A stretch of DNA of 34,788 nt, taken from NCBI GenBank assembly GCA_022822445.1, contig JAJEBR010000116.1, forward strand, positions 1 to 34,788. The letters are read 5' to 3'. The notes beneath the pieces were generated by a model. The model was not told where the DNA came from and ran no database searches. It saw nothing but the letters and a program-made list of their open reading frames with translations. Position 1 is the first letter of the stretch; each line of letters opens with the position of its first letter. The DNA comes from Gemmatimonadota bacterium. Lineage in GTDB: Bacteria; Gemmatimonadota; Gemmatimonadetes; Longimicrobiales; Gaopeijiaceae. Made by a program: the position numbers and the translations under genes. Positions 1-9,474 of this stretch are shown here, piece by piece.

Positions 1-89
1 CCGTCCGCGGTGGGTCGTGGCCCGGCCGGCTCGCCGGCGGTCGGCAGATGGGCAGGCGGTAAACCGAGACGGCAGGAGCACGGCTTGCG

Positions 90-134
90 ATGCCGCGGCA
101 ATCGCCGGGACAGTTGCATGCTCCGTTGGGCGCG
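90..134 (+). repeat. 45-bp direct repeat, copy 1
   Basis: This copy begins ATGCCGCGGCAATC and ends TCCGTTGGGCGCG. It matches 270-314 over 45 bases with a single G/A mismatch (position 103 versus 283). The copies are exactly 180 bp apart, and the sequence flanking them is not conserved. It may be a dispersed intergenic repeat. Its function is unknown. Confidence 0.85.
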
Positions 135-269
135 GTCAGCCGGCGGCCGCACTCTGAAGCACCACAGACTCCGCGGGGTCTCGCGGACGTTGCGCGACTC
201 CCGGCAATCCGCGGCTGCGGGCAATCAGCGTTTGCAGCTCCGGCGTCCGCAGCTCCGGCCTCGATACTG

Positions 270-314
270 ATGCCGCGGCAATCACCGGGACAGTTGCATG
301 CTCCGTTGGGCGCG
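270..314 (+). repeat. 45-bp direct repeat, copy 2
   Basis: This is the second copy of the repeat at 90-134, with one mismatch. It ends about 100 bp before the mazG start. A shorter, more diverged relative (GCGGGCAATCAGCG followed by TTTGCAGCTCCGG) lies between the two copies near 217-244. Confidence 0.85.
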
Positions 315-416
315 AGCAGTCTGCAGACGCCCTGGCATTCTTGCCACCCCATACTATTAAAGGTGGACCTTTCGCTTGCGGATGGATTGCTGCCGACCCT
401 CGCCACCGGACTCATC

Positions 417-863
417 ATGACCCGAACTTCCGATTACGAGTGCGCTCTGACTCGCGCCGCCGCCGTTCAAGCCATGGCGGCAGACAAGGGCTTCGACTGG
501 ACCGACCCCAACGGGGCCCTCGACAAGGTCCGTGAGGAAACCAACGAAGTGGTTGACCTGGTCTCGGCCCTGGGGGTCGCGGCGCGAGGGGCGGCGGACG
601 CCGGAATCGTGCGCGGGCCGCGTGGAGTGCAGGCGAGAGGTCGGCTCGACGAGGAGGTTGGGGATCTGCTCTTCGCGGTGGTCAACGTCGCGCGCCTGAC
701 GGGCGTCGACCCGGCCTCGGCTCTGGGGCGCGCGACGGCGAAGTTCGGGCGGCGGTTCGCGGAGGTGGAGCGGATCGCGCGACGCCGGGGGCTGCCCATG
801 CCGGGAACCGAGCTCGCGCCGCTGGACCGGATCTGGGACGAAGTGAAATCGCGGGAAGGCTAG
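417..863 (+). CDS. mazG: MazG-type nucleotide pyrophosphohydrolase, short single-domain form
   Basis: The predicted 148-residue protein belongs to the all-alpha MazG NTP pyrophosphohydrolases, which hydrolyse (d)NTPs to the monophosphate and PPi for nucleotide-pool sanitation. The metal-binding pattern is visible as REETNEVVD (about residues 40-48) and LDEEVGDLLFAVVN (about 78-91), followed by the typical GVDPASALGRATAKFGRRF helix. E. coli MazG has two such domains over about 263 residues; this one resembles only the C-terminal domain. I chose the ATG at 417 because homology begins just after it. The frame stays open further upstream, and a GTG at 363 is an alternative. The Shine-Dalgarno signal is weak at both. 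The stop codon overlaps that of the convergent dehydrogenase gene. Confidence 0.85.
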   Translation: MTRTSDYECALTRAAAVQAMAADKGFDWTDPNGALDKVREETNEVVDLVSALGVAARGAADAGIVRGPRGVQARGRLDEEVGDLLFAVVNVARLTGVDPASALGRATAKFGRRFAEVERIARRRGLPMPGTELAPLDRIWDEVKSREG

Positions 864-1914
864 TAGCCGGCAGCCTTGTTCACCAGGTTCCGGAGGGGCT
901 CCCCGCGCGCGAACCGCCCGATGTTGTCCGTGATCAGCTCGGTCTGCCTGTCCCAGAATCCCCGGGTCGTGGCCGATACATGCGGCGTCATCAGTACCCG
1001 GGGATGCCGGTAGAAGGGATGGCTGGCCGGGAGCGGCTCGGTGTGGAAGACGTCCAGTCCGGCGGCTCGCAGCGGTCCCGAATCGAGGGCTTCGAGGAGC
1101 GCGTCCTCATCCACCAGCCGTCCCCTGGCGACATTGATCAGCACCGCACCCGGCTTCATCGCGAACAATCTCTCGCGGGTGATGATGCCCCGGGTCTCGG
1201 CCGTCTCGGGGAGTGCCAGGACGAGATAGTCGGATTGTCCTATTGTGTGGTCTAAAACAGACTCACCGGTGCCGACCTGATATTCTAATTTATATTTTTC
1301 GTCGTCGAATATATACGTTAGCATATCACCCCCACCCCGCCGTACCCCCACCACCCTCGCGCCCATCGCGGCGGCCCTGCGGGCGACCTCCCGGCCGACC
1401 CCCCCGAAGCCGACGACGCCCACCGTCGAGGCGCCGACTTCGCTCACCGGCGCAGTGGCCGCCCAGTACTCGGGCGCGCCCCACCGCCCCTCCTGCTGGG
1501 CACGCACGGCCACGTCCAGCCCCCTCGCGAAGTGGAGGATCATCGCCATGACCGTCTCGGCCATCGGCACGGCATGGATCCCCGCCGAGTTGGTGAAGAG
1601 GACGTCGCTGGCCAGCATCGTGGAGTGGAGCGACCCGGCGACCCCGGCCGCGCCAGAGTGCACCCATTCGAGCCGCCGTCCATGATCCAGCACCTCGGCG
1701 GGGATACCGTACCCCATGTAGACCCGCGCGTCCGCTACCGCGTCCAGCAGCTCGTCCGTCGCCCGCCCGGCGCCGTCGCCCGAGCCGTCCGAGAGCGCCT
1801 CCATGAAGCGGATCGTCCAGCCGCGCGGGAGCGCCGCCGTGATCGCCGCGCGGGCCCGGTCGGGGAGCTCCCAGATCGGGCGCCGGTCGCGCAGGTCGAT
1901 GACGATGGTGGGGC

Positions 1915-1918
<4 letters not shown>
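860..1918 (-). CDS. D-2-hydroxyacid dehydrogenase family protein (NAD(P)-dependent)
   Basis: The predicted 352-residue enzyme belongs to the D-isomer-specific 2-hydroxyacid dehydrogenases, which interconvert 2-oxoacids and D-2-hydroxyacids. Its substrate cannot be told from sequence. Visible marks are the nucleotide-binding [20 protein letters not shown], the catalytic-Arg strand [13 protein letters not shown], the Glu in HTEPLP, and the catalytic-His motif [10 protein letters not shown]. The TTG start at 1918 overlaps the asnS stop (TTGA). No ATG fits, because the first in-frame Met lies well inside the fold. The gene is last in the large minus-strand cluster. An AT-rich in-frame patch (1231-1328) sits between the Rossmann motif and the [11 protein letters not shown] strand. 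Confidence 0.88.
1231..1328 (-). other. AT-rich in-frame patch inside the dehydrogenase gene
   Basis: About 98 bases at roughly 39% GC, with a 50-base core (1281-1330) near 28%, lie inside a gene of about 70% GC. The reading frame is kept. The patch encodes a stretch including [16 protein letters not shown] and VLDHTIGQ, using ATA, CTA, TTA, AAA and TAT codons that are nearly absent elsewhere in the window. It falls in the variable segment between the second and third strands of the NAD-binding fold. Confidence 0.8.
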
Positions 1919-3198
<1,280 letters not shown>

Positions 3199-3227
3199 GG
3201 GATCGGAAGCTACCAGAGGACGGGGGA

Positions 3228-5342
3228 TCAGCCAACGCCGAAGAGCCTGGCGCGCTCGCCGTAGCGGCGGTCGAGGTGGGCGCGGATCTGGCGGTTGGCG
3301 GGGTCGACGAGGCGTGGATCGGTGTCGATGAGGGCGCGGGCGCGTTCGCGGGCGGGGCGGATGAGGTCGTCGTGCTTCAGGAGGTCGGCGAAGCGCAGGT
3401 CGGTGCCGTGGCCGTGCTGCTCGGCGCCGAAGAAGTCGCCCTGGCCGCGGATGCGGAGGTCCTCGGATGCGATTTCGAAGCCGTCGGTGGTGCGGGCGAA
3501 GACGGCGAGGCGGGCGGAGGCGGGGCCGGACGGCTCGTCGGCACGCTCGGACGTGATCACCACGCACAGCCCCCCCTCCACCCCCCGCCCCACGCGGCCG
3601 CGCAGCTGGTGCAGCTGGGAGAGCCCGAAGCGTTCCGCGTTCTCGACCACCATCACGGTCGCGTTGGGCACGTCGATCCCGACCTCGACCACCGTCGTCG
3701 CGACCAGCACATCGATCCTCCCGGCCTGGAAGTCGCGCATGATCCGGTCCTTCTCGTCGGCCGGCATGCGGCCGTGCATGAGCGCCACGGCGCGGCCGGC
3801 GAGCTCCTCGCTGCACAGCCGCTCGAACTCGGCCTCGGCGGCGAGGAGTTCGGCGCGCTCCGACTCCTCGATCGCGGGGTAGACGAGGTACGCCTGGCGG
3901 CCGCGGTCGAGGTGGCGGCAGACCTCGCGCAGGACCTCGGCGCGCTCCTCCGGGGAGGCCACGCGGGTGGTGACGGGGCGGCGGCCGGATGGGAGCTCGT
4001 CGATGATGCTGAGGTCCAGTTCACCGTGCATCGTCATGGCGAGCGAGCGGGGGATCGGCGTCGCCGACATCAGGAGGGTGTCGGGGCGTGGGTCGCGCTC
4101 GGCGAGGGCCATGCGCTGGCGGACCCCGAAGCGGTGCTGCTCGTCGACCACCACGAGCCCGAGCGCATCGAACTCGACGCCCTCCTGGATGAGCGCGTGG
4201 GTGCCGATGACCAGGCGCGCCTCACCGACGGCGACCCGGGCGCGCGCCTCGTCGCGGCGGCGCCCCGTGACCGAGCCGCGCAGCACCTCGACGCCGACCG
4301 GGAGGCCGCCCAGCAGGGCGCGGATCGCGCCGGCGTGCTGGTCGGCGAGGATCTCGGTGGGTGCCATCAGCGCGGCCTGGTAGCCGCCCTCGACGGCGAG
4401 CAGCATCGCGAAGAGCGCGACGACCGTCTTGCCGCAGCCGACATCTCCCTGCAGGAGCCGGTTCATGCGCCGCGGCGAGGTCATGTCGGCGGTGATGTCG
4501 CGCAGCACGCGGGCCTGCGCGGCGGTGAGGCGGAAGGGGAGGGTGTCGTGCAGAGCGCGGATCAGCCTGTTTGTGCGGACGAATGCGATTCCGGGACGCT
4601 CCAGCGTGGCCTGGTGGCGGACGCGCGCCTGCATCAGCCCGAGGAAGAAGAGCTCGTCGTATGCGAGGCGGCGGCGGGCCGCGTCGACGCGGTCGAGGGA
4701 GGGGGGGCGGTGGAGGTCGCGCAGCGCGGCGGAGAGCTCGATCAGGTTGAGGGCGCGTCGTGTGGGGGGGGTCAGGTACTCGTCGCGGGCGACCTGGCTG
4801 ATAAGCCAGTCAAGATTCAGGGCGAAGAGGCGGCGCAGCACCCACTGAGGGACGTCCTCGGCGGCCGGATACGTCGAGAAGATCGTGCCGGGCGGGGTGC
4901 CGCCGGGTGAGGTGTCGCCGGGTGGGGCGGCATCGGCCCGCGCGAGGATGGTGTGCTCGCGGGGCTGGATCTGGCGGCCGTGGAAGAACTTCACCGGGCC
5001 GGTGACGAGGATGCGGTCGCCCTTGCGCAGCAGCCGCTCCACCCAGGGCTGGCCGGGCCAGGCGCAGGTGATGAGCCCGCTGTCGTCCTTGATGACCGCC
5101 TGGAAGATGCGGAGTCCCGAGCGGGTCGGAACGATGCCCTTGCTGCGGACCTCGCCGGCGAGGGTGACGTCCATCCCCACCTCGGCGAGGGCAACCGGGG
5201 TGATGGTGGACGCGTCGTCGTAGCGGCGCGGGACGTGGTAGAGCAGGTCGCGGGCGGTGAGGATGCCCATCCGCTGCAGCGACTCCGACCTGCGGGGGCC
5301 CACTCCCCTGAGGAACTGAACGGGCTTGTCGAGGGCGGTCAT
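3228..5342 (-). CDS. recG: ATP-dependent DNA helicase RecG
   Basis: The predicted 704-residue helicase, of usual family length (E. coli 693), regresses stalled replication forks and processes branched DNA. It has an N-terminal helix-hairpin-helix and OB wedge region ([15 protein letters not shown] at the start). The superfamily 2 core follows with Walker [16 protein letters not shown], the RecG-typical DEQH box [13 protein letters not shown], motif [18 protein letters not shown], and the C-terminal motifs [17 protein letters not shown] and [11 protein letters not shown]. The ATG start overlaps the ftsY stop in ATGA, so the two are probably translationally coupled. A helicase gene downstream of the division genes is unusual but poses no reading problem. 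Confidence 0.95.
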   Translation of the reverse strand: MTALDKPVQFLRGVGPRRSESLQRMGILTARDLLYHVPRRYDDASTITPVALAEVGMDVTLAGEVRSKGIVPTRSGLRIFQAVIKDDSGLITCAWPGQPWVERLLRKGDRILVTGPVKFFHGRQIQPREHTILARADAAPPGDTSPGGTPPGTIFSTYPAAEDVPQWVLRRLFALNLDWLISQVARDEYLTPPTRRALNLIELSAALRDLHRPPSLDRVDAARRRLAYDELFFLGLMQARVRHQATLERPGIAFVRTNRLIRALHDTLPFRLTAAQARVLRDITADMTSPRRMNRLLQGDVGCGKTVVALFAMLLAVEGGYQAALMAPTEILADQHAGAIRALLGGLPVGVEVLRGSVTGRRRDEARARVAVGEARLVIGTHALIQEGVEFDALGLVVVDEQHRFGVRQRMALAERDPRPDTLLMSATPIPRSLAMTMHGELDLSIIDELPSGRRPVTTRVASPEERAEVLREVCRHLDRGRQAYLVYPAIEESERAELLAAEAEFERLCSEELAGRAVALMHGRMPADEKDRIMRDFQAGRIDVLVATTVVEVGIDVPNATVMVVENAERFGLSQLHQLRGRVGRGVEGGLCVVITSERADEPSGPASARLAVFARTTDGFEIASEDLRIRGQGDFFGAEQHGHGTDLRFADLLKHDDLIRPARERARALIDTDPRLVDPANRQIRAHLDRRYGERARLFGVG

Positions 5343-6202
5343 GACGCCGCCAGCACCCCCTCGACGAATTCGTCCGGGTCGAAGGGCTCGAGGTCCTGCG
5401 GGCGCTCGCCCACGCCCACCAGGCGCACCGGGATGCCGAGCTCCTGGCGCAGCGCGACCACGATCCCGCCGCGCGCGGTCGAGTCCAGCTTGGCCAGCAC
5501 GATCCCGGTGACCGTGACGTACCGCGAGAACTCGCGCGCCTGGACCAGGCCGTTCTGCCCCACCGTCGCGTCGAGCACCAGCAGCGTCTCGTGCGGTGCG
5601 CCCTCCTGCCGGCGGCGGATGACGCGGTCCACCTTGGCGAGCTGCTGCATGAGTCCCTTGTGCGTATGCAGGCGCCCGGCGGTGTCGATCAGGAGCACGT
5701 CGGTGCCGCGGGCGCGGGCCGCTTCGAGCGCGTCGTAGGCCACCGCCGCCGGATCCCCGCCCGGCTGCCCCCTCACGAAGCCGGCCCCCGCGCGCTCCGC
5801 CCAGCGCGCCAGCTGCTCGGTGGCGCCCGCGCGGTAGGTGTCGGCCGCGGCCACCATCACGCTGCGCCCCTCGCCGGCCAGACGGTGGGCCAGCTTCCCG
5901 ATCGTGGTCGTCTTCCCCGTCCCGTTCACGCCCACGAACAGGTAGACGGTGGGGGGAGTGGGGGCGACGGCGAGGGCGACGGCGCTGTCCCCGTCGAACA
6001 CCGCCCGGATCTCGGCGGCCAGGGCGCGCTGCGGGTCCTCGCCCCGCCCGGCCGCGCGCTCGACCGCCTCCACGAAGCGCAGGCTCGCGTCCACCCCGAA
6101 GTCGGCCATGATGAGGCGCTCCTCAAGCTCCTCCAGCGACTCGGGGTCGACCTTGTGGAGGGCCCGGGGGAGGACCCGGCGGAGCGCCCGCGCCCACTTC
6201 AT
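5339..6202 (-). CDS. ftsY: Signal recognition particle receptor FtsY
   Basis: The predicted 287-residue SRP-type GTPase is the membrane-associated receptor that docks SRP-ribosome complexes for co-translational membrane insertion. It has a short N-terminal helical N domain followed by the G domain. GTP motifs are VGVNGTGKTTTIGKLAHRL (G1), AAADTYRAGATEQL, LLIDTAGRLHTHKGLMQQL (G3), AKLDSTARGG (G4, usually TKLDGTAKGG) and VGVGERPQDLEPFDPDEFV. The long acidic A domain of E. coli FtsY is absent, as in many other phyla. The gene lies 4 nt after the VWA-like membrane protein gene and overlaps recG by ATGA. Confidence 0.95.
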   Translation of the reverse strand: MKWARALRRVLPRALHKVDPESLEELEERLIMADFGVDASLRFVEAVERAAGRGEDPQRALAAEIRAVFDGDSAVALAVAPTPPTVYLFVGVNGTGKTTTIGKLAHRLAGEGRSVMVAAADTYRAGATEQLARWAERAGAGFVRGQPGGDPAAVAYDALEAARARGTDVLLIDTAGRLHTHKGLMQQLAKVDRVIRRRQEGAPHETLLVLDATVGQNGLVQAREFSRYVTVTGIVLAKLDSTARGGIVVALRQELGIPVRLVGVGERPQDLEPFDPDEFVEGVLAAS

Positions 6203-6206
6203 CGCG

Positions 6207-8195
6207 CTACCGCAGCCCGGCGCGCCGCCGCCCGATCCATTCCGCGCAGAGCGCCGCCAGGATGATCAGGTACGCGGGCGGCCAGGTGCGCAGCGGGCGG
6301 CTCCGCCGGAGGGCGGCCGTGGCGGGGGGCACAGGCGCGGTCAGCTGGCCGGGGGGCACGGGGAGCCGCAGCATCTCGTCGGTCCAGGTTTCGACCTCGA
6401 AGGCGCCGGTGTCCCGGGCGGCGTCGTCGGAGGCGGCGTCGTCGGAGGCGGTCGAGTCGGGCGCCGTCACCGTGTGCCGGTAGCGGCCGGGCGGCAGCGC
6501 GCCGGTGGTGAAGCGGCCGCCGGGGGGGATGGTGACCAGCGAATCGAGGATGGTCTGGCCGGCCGAATCGGTGACCGCGATGCGGACCTCCTCACCCTCG
6601 TAGCCGCGGCCGAGCCAGCTCACCGGGGCGCCGCGGGGGAGGATGGGGGCCGCCGGTCGCACGCCGGGGCCCGCGGCCAGGGGTTCGTCGGCCATCATCC
6701 AGCCGCCGACGGCGGCCCAGAGGGCGCGGTAATGCTCGTGTGGGACGCCGTCCCGGAAGGCCCAGCGCCAGAACCCGCGCGCGAGCACGACGCCGACCCG
6801 GCGGCCGCCTTCGGTCCGGAGCACCATTGCGGCGCGGGGTTCGCCCGCTCCTCCGAGGCGGACGGTGAGCGCGGTTCCGACACCCCGGTCGTGCAGCGGC
6901 AGGACCCCGGAGAGGGGGGGGAGCCCGGCGGCCGAGAAGCCCGCGACCTCACCCGTGATCGGCGACGGCGGGGCTTCGTCGAGGTACCACTCGCCGGTGA
7001 GCGCGGCACCGGCCGCCACGCCCCCCATCGCCGCTCCCGCACCGTCCGCGGGGAAGAGGAGCAGCCTGCGGGTGCGCGCGGTCGGTCCCTCGATGAACTC
7101 GGCCGCGGCGCCGTCGAGACCCATCGCGACCACCATCTCGGCGCGGCTCAGGAGCCGTCCCATGGCGGCGTCGTCGATCGTCGCCGCGGCACCCCCGGCC
7201 GCGCCCGCCCCATCGCGGTCCATCGCCTGGAAGCGGTCGGGTCCGGTGCGCAGGAACCCCCGCACCGGGAGCCCGGTCACCTGGTCGAGCACGGGGAGGA
7301 GGAAGCGCGGCTCCCAGTCCGGCGCGAAGGAGACCAGCAGCACGCCGGTCTCCTCCGGGTCCACCTCCACGATCGCCGCGCGCTCGTCGTCGTCCGGGAA
7401 GGCGTCCGCGCCCTCGACGCGCGCCGTTACCCGGTGCGGGCCGGCCTCCAGTTCGCCGAGGGTGAACCCGGCCGCGCTGGTGCCGCCCGGGGTGGGCGCG
7501 GGGAGCCGCAGCGCGTGGGCGGGGCGGCCGTCCAGCGAGATGGTGACGGTGGCGGAGTCGGTGGCCGCGCCCGCCAGCTCGACCCGGCCGCGCACGGTCT
7601 CGCCGGGCTCGGCGGTGGCCGGGAGGAGGAGGCGGCCAACTCCCAGGTTGGAGGCCGCGCCGGGGACGGTGTCGACCGTGAGGCCGACGCCCAGGCGGCG
7701 CGCGATGGCGGCCGTGGCGATGGGGTCGCGCACCCGCCGGTCGGTGAGGAGCACGACTTCGCGCGCGCCGGCCTCCGCCGCGACGGCCACCGCCTCGGCC
7801 AGCAGCGAACGGGTGGCTGCGGGCCGGAGGGAGTCGAGCCGGGCGGGGTCGGCGGCGTGGACGCCGTCGTCGAGGACCAGGACGCGGGCGCCGTCCTCGG
7901 CCAGCGCCGCGGCGCGCCGCACCGCCTCGTCCCAGACCGTGGGCGAGGTGGAGGCCGTGGAGGCGGCGGCCATCGAGGCGCTGGCATCGAGGATCGCGAA
8001 GCGCTCCGGGCCCGCGCCGCGGGGGGTGGTGGGGAGGGTGGGGTTCCACAGCAGCGCGACCACCCCCGCGACGGCGACCAGGCGGGCGGCGAGGAGGACC
8101 CCCCGGGCGCGCACCTCGAACTCGCGCCGGAAGTAGACCCAGCCGCAGAAGCCGGCGGCCAGGAGAAGGACTGCGATCAGCAGAAAAACGGGCAC
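6207..8195 (-). CDS. Membrane-anchored protein with degenerate VWA-like motif, function unknown
   Basis: The predicted 662-residue protein resembles the BatA-like VWA membrane proteins common in bacteria with large genomes, but I cannot assign a function. Two N-terminal membrane segments (about residues 3-20 and 34-50) are followed by FAILDASASM, a DxSxS pattern like the metal site of von Willebrand A domains. Next come beta-rich, immunoglobulin-like stretches (GETVRGRVELAG, GPHRVTARVEG), a middle region like a catalytically dead glutamine-amidotransferase fold (VLLVSFAPDWEPRFLLPVLD), and a final membrane segment near 640-655 (PPAYLIILAALCAEWIG). The bulk should therefore be periplasmic. It lies 13 nt after the M23 peptidase gene and 4 nt before ftsY, so it is co-transcribed with division genes. 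Confidence 0.7.
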   Translation of the reverse strand: MPVFLLIAVLLLAAGFCGWVYFRREFEVRARGVLLAARLVAVAGVVALLWNPTLPTTPRGAGPERFAILDASASMAAASTASTSPTVWDEAVRRAAALAEDGARVLVLDDGVHAADPARLDSLRPAATRSLLAEAVAVAAEAGAREVVLLTDRRVRDPIATAAIARRLGVGLTVDTVPGAASNLGVGRLLLPATAEPGETVRGRVELAGAATDSATVTISLDGRPAHALRLPAPTPGGTSAAGFTLGELEAGPHRVTARVEGADAFPDDDERAAIVEVDPEETGVLLVSFAPDWEPRFLLPVLDQVTGLPVRGFLRTGPDRFQAMDRDGAGAAGGAAATIDDAAMGRLLSRAEMVVAMGLDGAAAEFIEGPTARTRRLLLFPADGAGAAMGGVAAGAALTGEWYLDEAPPSPITGEVAGFSAAGLPPLSGVLPLHDRGVGTALTVRLGGAGEPRAAMVLRTEGGRRVGVVLARGFWRWAFRDGVPHEHYRALWAAVGGWMMADEPLAAGPGVRPAAPILPRGAPVSWLGRGYEGEEVRIAVTDSAGQTILDSLVTIPPGGRFTTGALPPGRYRHTVTAPDSTASDDAASDDAARDTGAFEVETWTDEMLRLPVPPGQLTAPVPPATAALRRSRPLRTWPPAYLIILAALCAEWIGRRRAGLR
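6421..6450 (-). repeat. Two perfect 15-bp tandem units in the VWA-like gene
   Basis: The plus-strand unit GCGTCGTCGGAGGCG occurs twice in tandem. It encodes SDDAA repeated in an acidic low-complexity linker of the membrane protein. This is a likely slippage-prone site, and the frame is unaffected because the unit is five codons. Confidence 0.85.
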
Positions 8196-8208
8196 CCGGC
8201 GCTCACGG

Positions 8209-9474
8209 CTACTGGTCCGCGCGCACCGAGCGGAGTTCCTCGGGACCTGGAAGGCTGAACAGCAGGGCGAGCCGCGCCGCGCTCTCGAGTTCCCAGCGTG
8301 CGCGGTCGTCGGCCGGAACCGGATCTTCGGGCGGGAACTCGATCGCCAGCGGATCCACCGCCCTGCCGGACGCGTGCATCTCGTAGTGGAGATGGTATCC
8401 CGTCGACATGCCGGTCATGCCCACATAGCCGATCACCTCGCCCTGCGACACGCGTGACCCCACGGCTATCCCCCGCGCAAAGCCGTTCAGATGGGCGTAG
8501 CGCGTGAGGAAGCCGTTGGGGTGCCTGACGTCGATCACGTTCCCGTAGGTGTCACTGCGGTTGCGGCGCACGACGACTCCGGCACCCGTCGACTGCACCG
8601 GCGTTCCCCTGGCCGCCGCGTAGTCGACACCGTTGTGGTTGCGCCACGTCTTGAGGATCGGGTGGTGCCTCATGCCGAAACGGGATGAGATGCGGCTGAG
8701 CTCGATGGGCTTCATGAGGAAGGCGCGCCGCACGGACTGGCCGTCCATGTCGTACCAGGTGCCCTCCCCGTCGCCGTTGGGGTCGAACCAGATGGCGTGG
8801 TAGGCCTTGCCCTGGTTCACGATTTCGGCCGACAGGAGGTGGCCCGCGCGCATGCTGCCGTCCGGCCTCTTCTCGCGCTCGAAGACGAACCGGTAGGTGT
8901 CGCCGGCCAGGATCTGCCGCGAGAAGTCGATCTGCCACTGGAAGACCTTGTCCAGGCTCAGCACGAAGTTGCGCCGGTCGCCCACCGACGCCGACGCCAG
9001 TTCGGGCAGGCCCGTCACCGCGCTCCACAGGCTGGTCTCGATGACGCCTGCCGCGTAGACGGTGTCGACGGTGGTGGTCAGCGTGACTGTGGAGGCCGAG
9101 CAGCCGCCGGCGCGGCAGTCCACGCGGACGGTGCGGTCCCGGTCCAGCGCGACGGCTATGCCGTGAAACCGCTCGTCCACCCAGTGAATGCGCACCTCGG
9201 CATTCGTTCGAAGGCGCCTGGGCTCGGCCTCCGCCCGGAATGCCTCCAGCACGCTCAGCCGCTCGGCGGTGCCCAGTCCCGCGTCCTCCAGGATCTGGCC
9301 GAAGGTCTCCCCGAAGGAGAGCGTCCGCACCTCGACGCGGCCCGGCATCGCGGCCTGGACCGCCTCGACCAGCTCGACCTCCGGGATCCGGTCCCGCGAG
9401 AGCGCGCTGCCGAGGACGGTCGCGGCGGCGACCGCCGCGCATCCGCCCACAAGGATCGTTCGCCTGTTCATCAT
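8209..9474 (-). CDS. M23 family metallopeptidase (peptidoglycan endopeptidase or activator)
   Basis: The predicted 421-residue exported protein has an N-terminal hydrophobic segment after MMNRR (ILVGGCAAVAAATVLGSAL), which is a signal peptide or membrane anchor. A LysM-like or OapA-like region (about 40-110, LSFGETFGQILEDAGL) follows, then a C-terminal M23/LytM domain from about residue 270. The zinc ligands are visible in HNGVDYAA (HxxxD) and HLHYEM (HxH), so the domain looks catalytically competent rather than EnvC-like and degenerate. These enzymes cut peptide cross-links in peptidoglycan. The start overlaps the ftsZ stop (ATGA), which suggests a role in septal wall remodelling. The MM start leaves a one-codon choice. 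Confidence 0.9.
   Translation of the reverse strand: MMNRRTILVGGCAAVAAATVLGSALSRDRIPEVELVEAVQAAMPGRVEVRTLSFGETFGQILEDAGLGTAERLSVLEAFRAEAEPRRLRTNAEVRIHWVDERFHGIAVALDRDRTVRVDCRAGGCSASTVTLTTTVDTVYAAGVIETSLWSAVTGLPELASASVGDRRNFVLSLDKVFQWQIDFSRQILAGDTYRFVFEREKRPDGSMRAGHLLSAEIVNQGKAYHAIWFDPNGDGEGTWYDMDGQSVRRAFLMKPIELSRISSRFGMRHHPILKTWRNHNGVDYAAARGTPVQSTGAGVVVRRNRSDTYGNVIDVRHPNGFLTRYAHLNGFARGIAVGSRVSQGEVIGYVGMTGMSTGYHLHYEMHASGRAVDPLAIEFPPEDPVPADDRARWELESAARLALLFSLPGPEELRSVRADQ

Larger units (their letters stand above)
1..416. other. Non-coding region upstream of mazG
   Basis: I recognise no gene here. Open frames exist because of the high GC content, but their translations are low-complexity Arg/Pro/Ala-rich and match no family I know. 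The stretch holds a 45-bp direct repeat at 90-134 and 270-314, a degenerate partial third copy near 217-244, and a short tandem GCAGCTCCGGC motif at about 235-260. Just before the gene lies a locally AT-rich run (351-360, ACTATTAA) that could be part of a promoter, but I cannot pair it with a convincing -35 box. Confidence 0.5.

Noticed and set aside
10..270. 86-residue plus-strand open frame at the window start
   Set aside because: The product is Arg-rich with no family resemblance and no ribosome-binding site, and it overlaps the repeat copies.
90..314. CRISPR array
   Set aside because: There are only two repeats, 45 bp long with a 135-bp interval, no further units and no cas genes.
90..416. 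Upstream extension of MazG including two copies of a 15-residue repeat
   Set aside because: The 180-bp spacing happens to be a multiple of three, so both DNA repeats fall in frame. The translated extension is not MazG-like, and homology starts after the ATG at 417.
3199..3816. N-terminal extension of asnS by about 200 residues
   Set aside because: The extension is Arg/Pro-rich sequence read out of frame from recG. The ATG at 3198 directly precedes the OB-fold.
3276..4910. Large plus-strand open frame opposite recG
   Set aside because: Its translation is Ala/Gly/His/Glu-rich low complexity typical of antisense frames in GC-rich genes. recG on the other strand has all helicase motifs.
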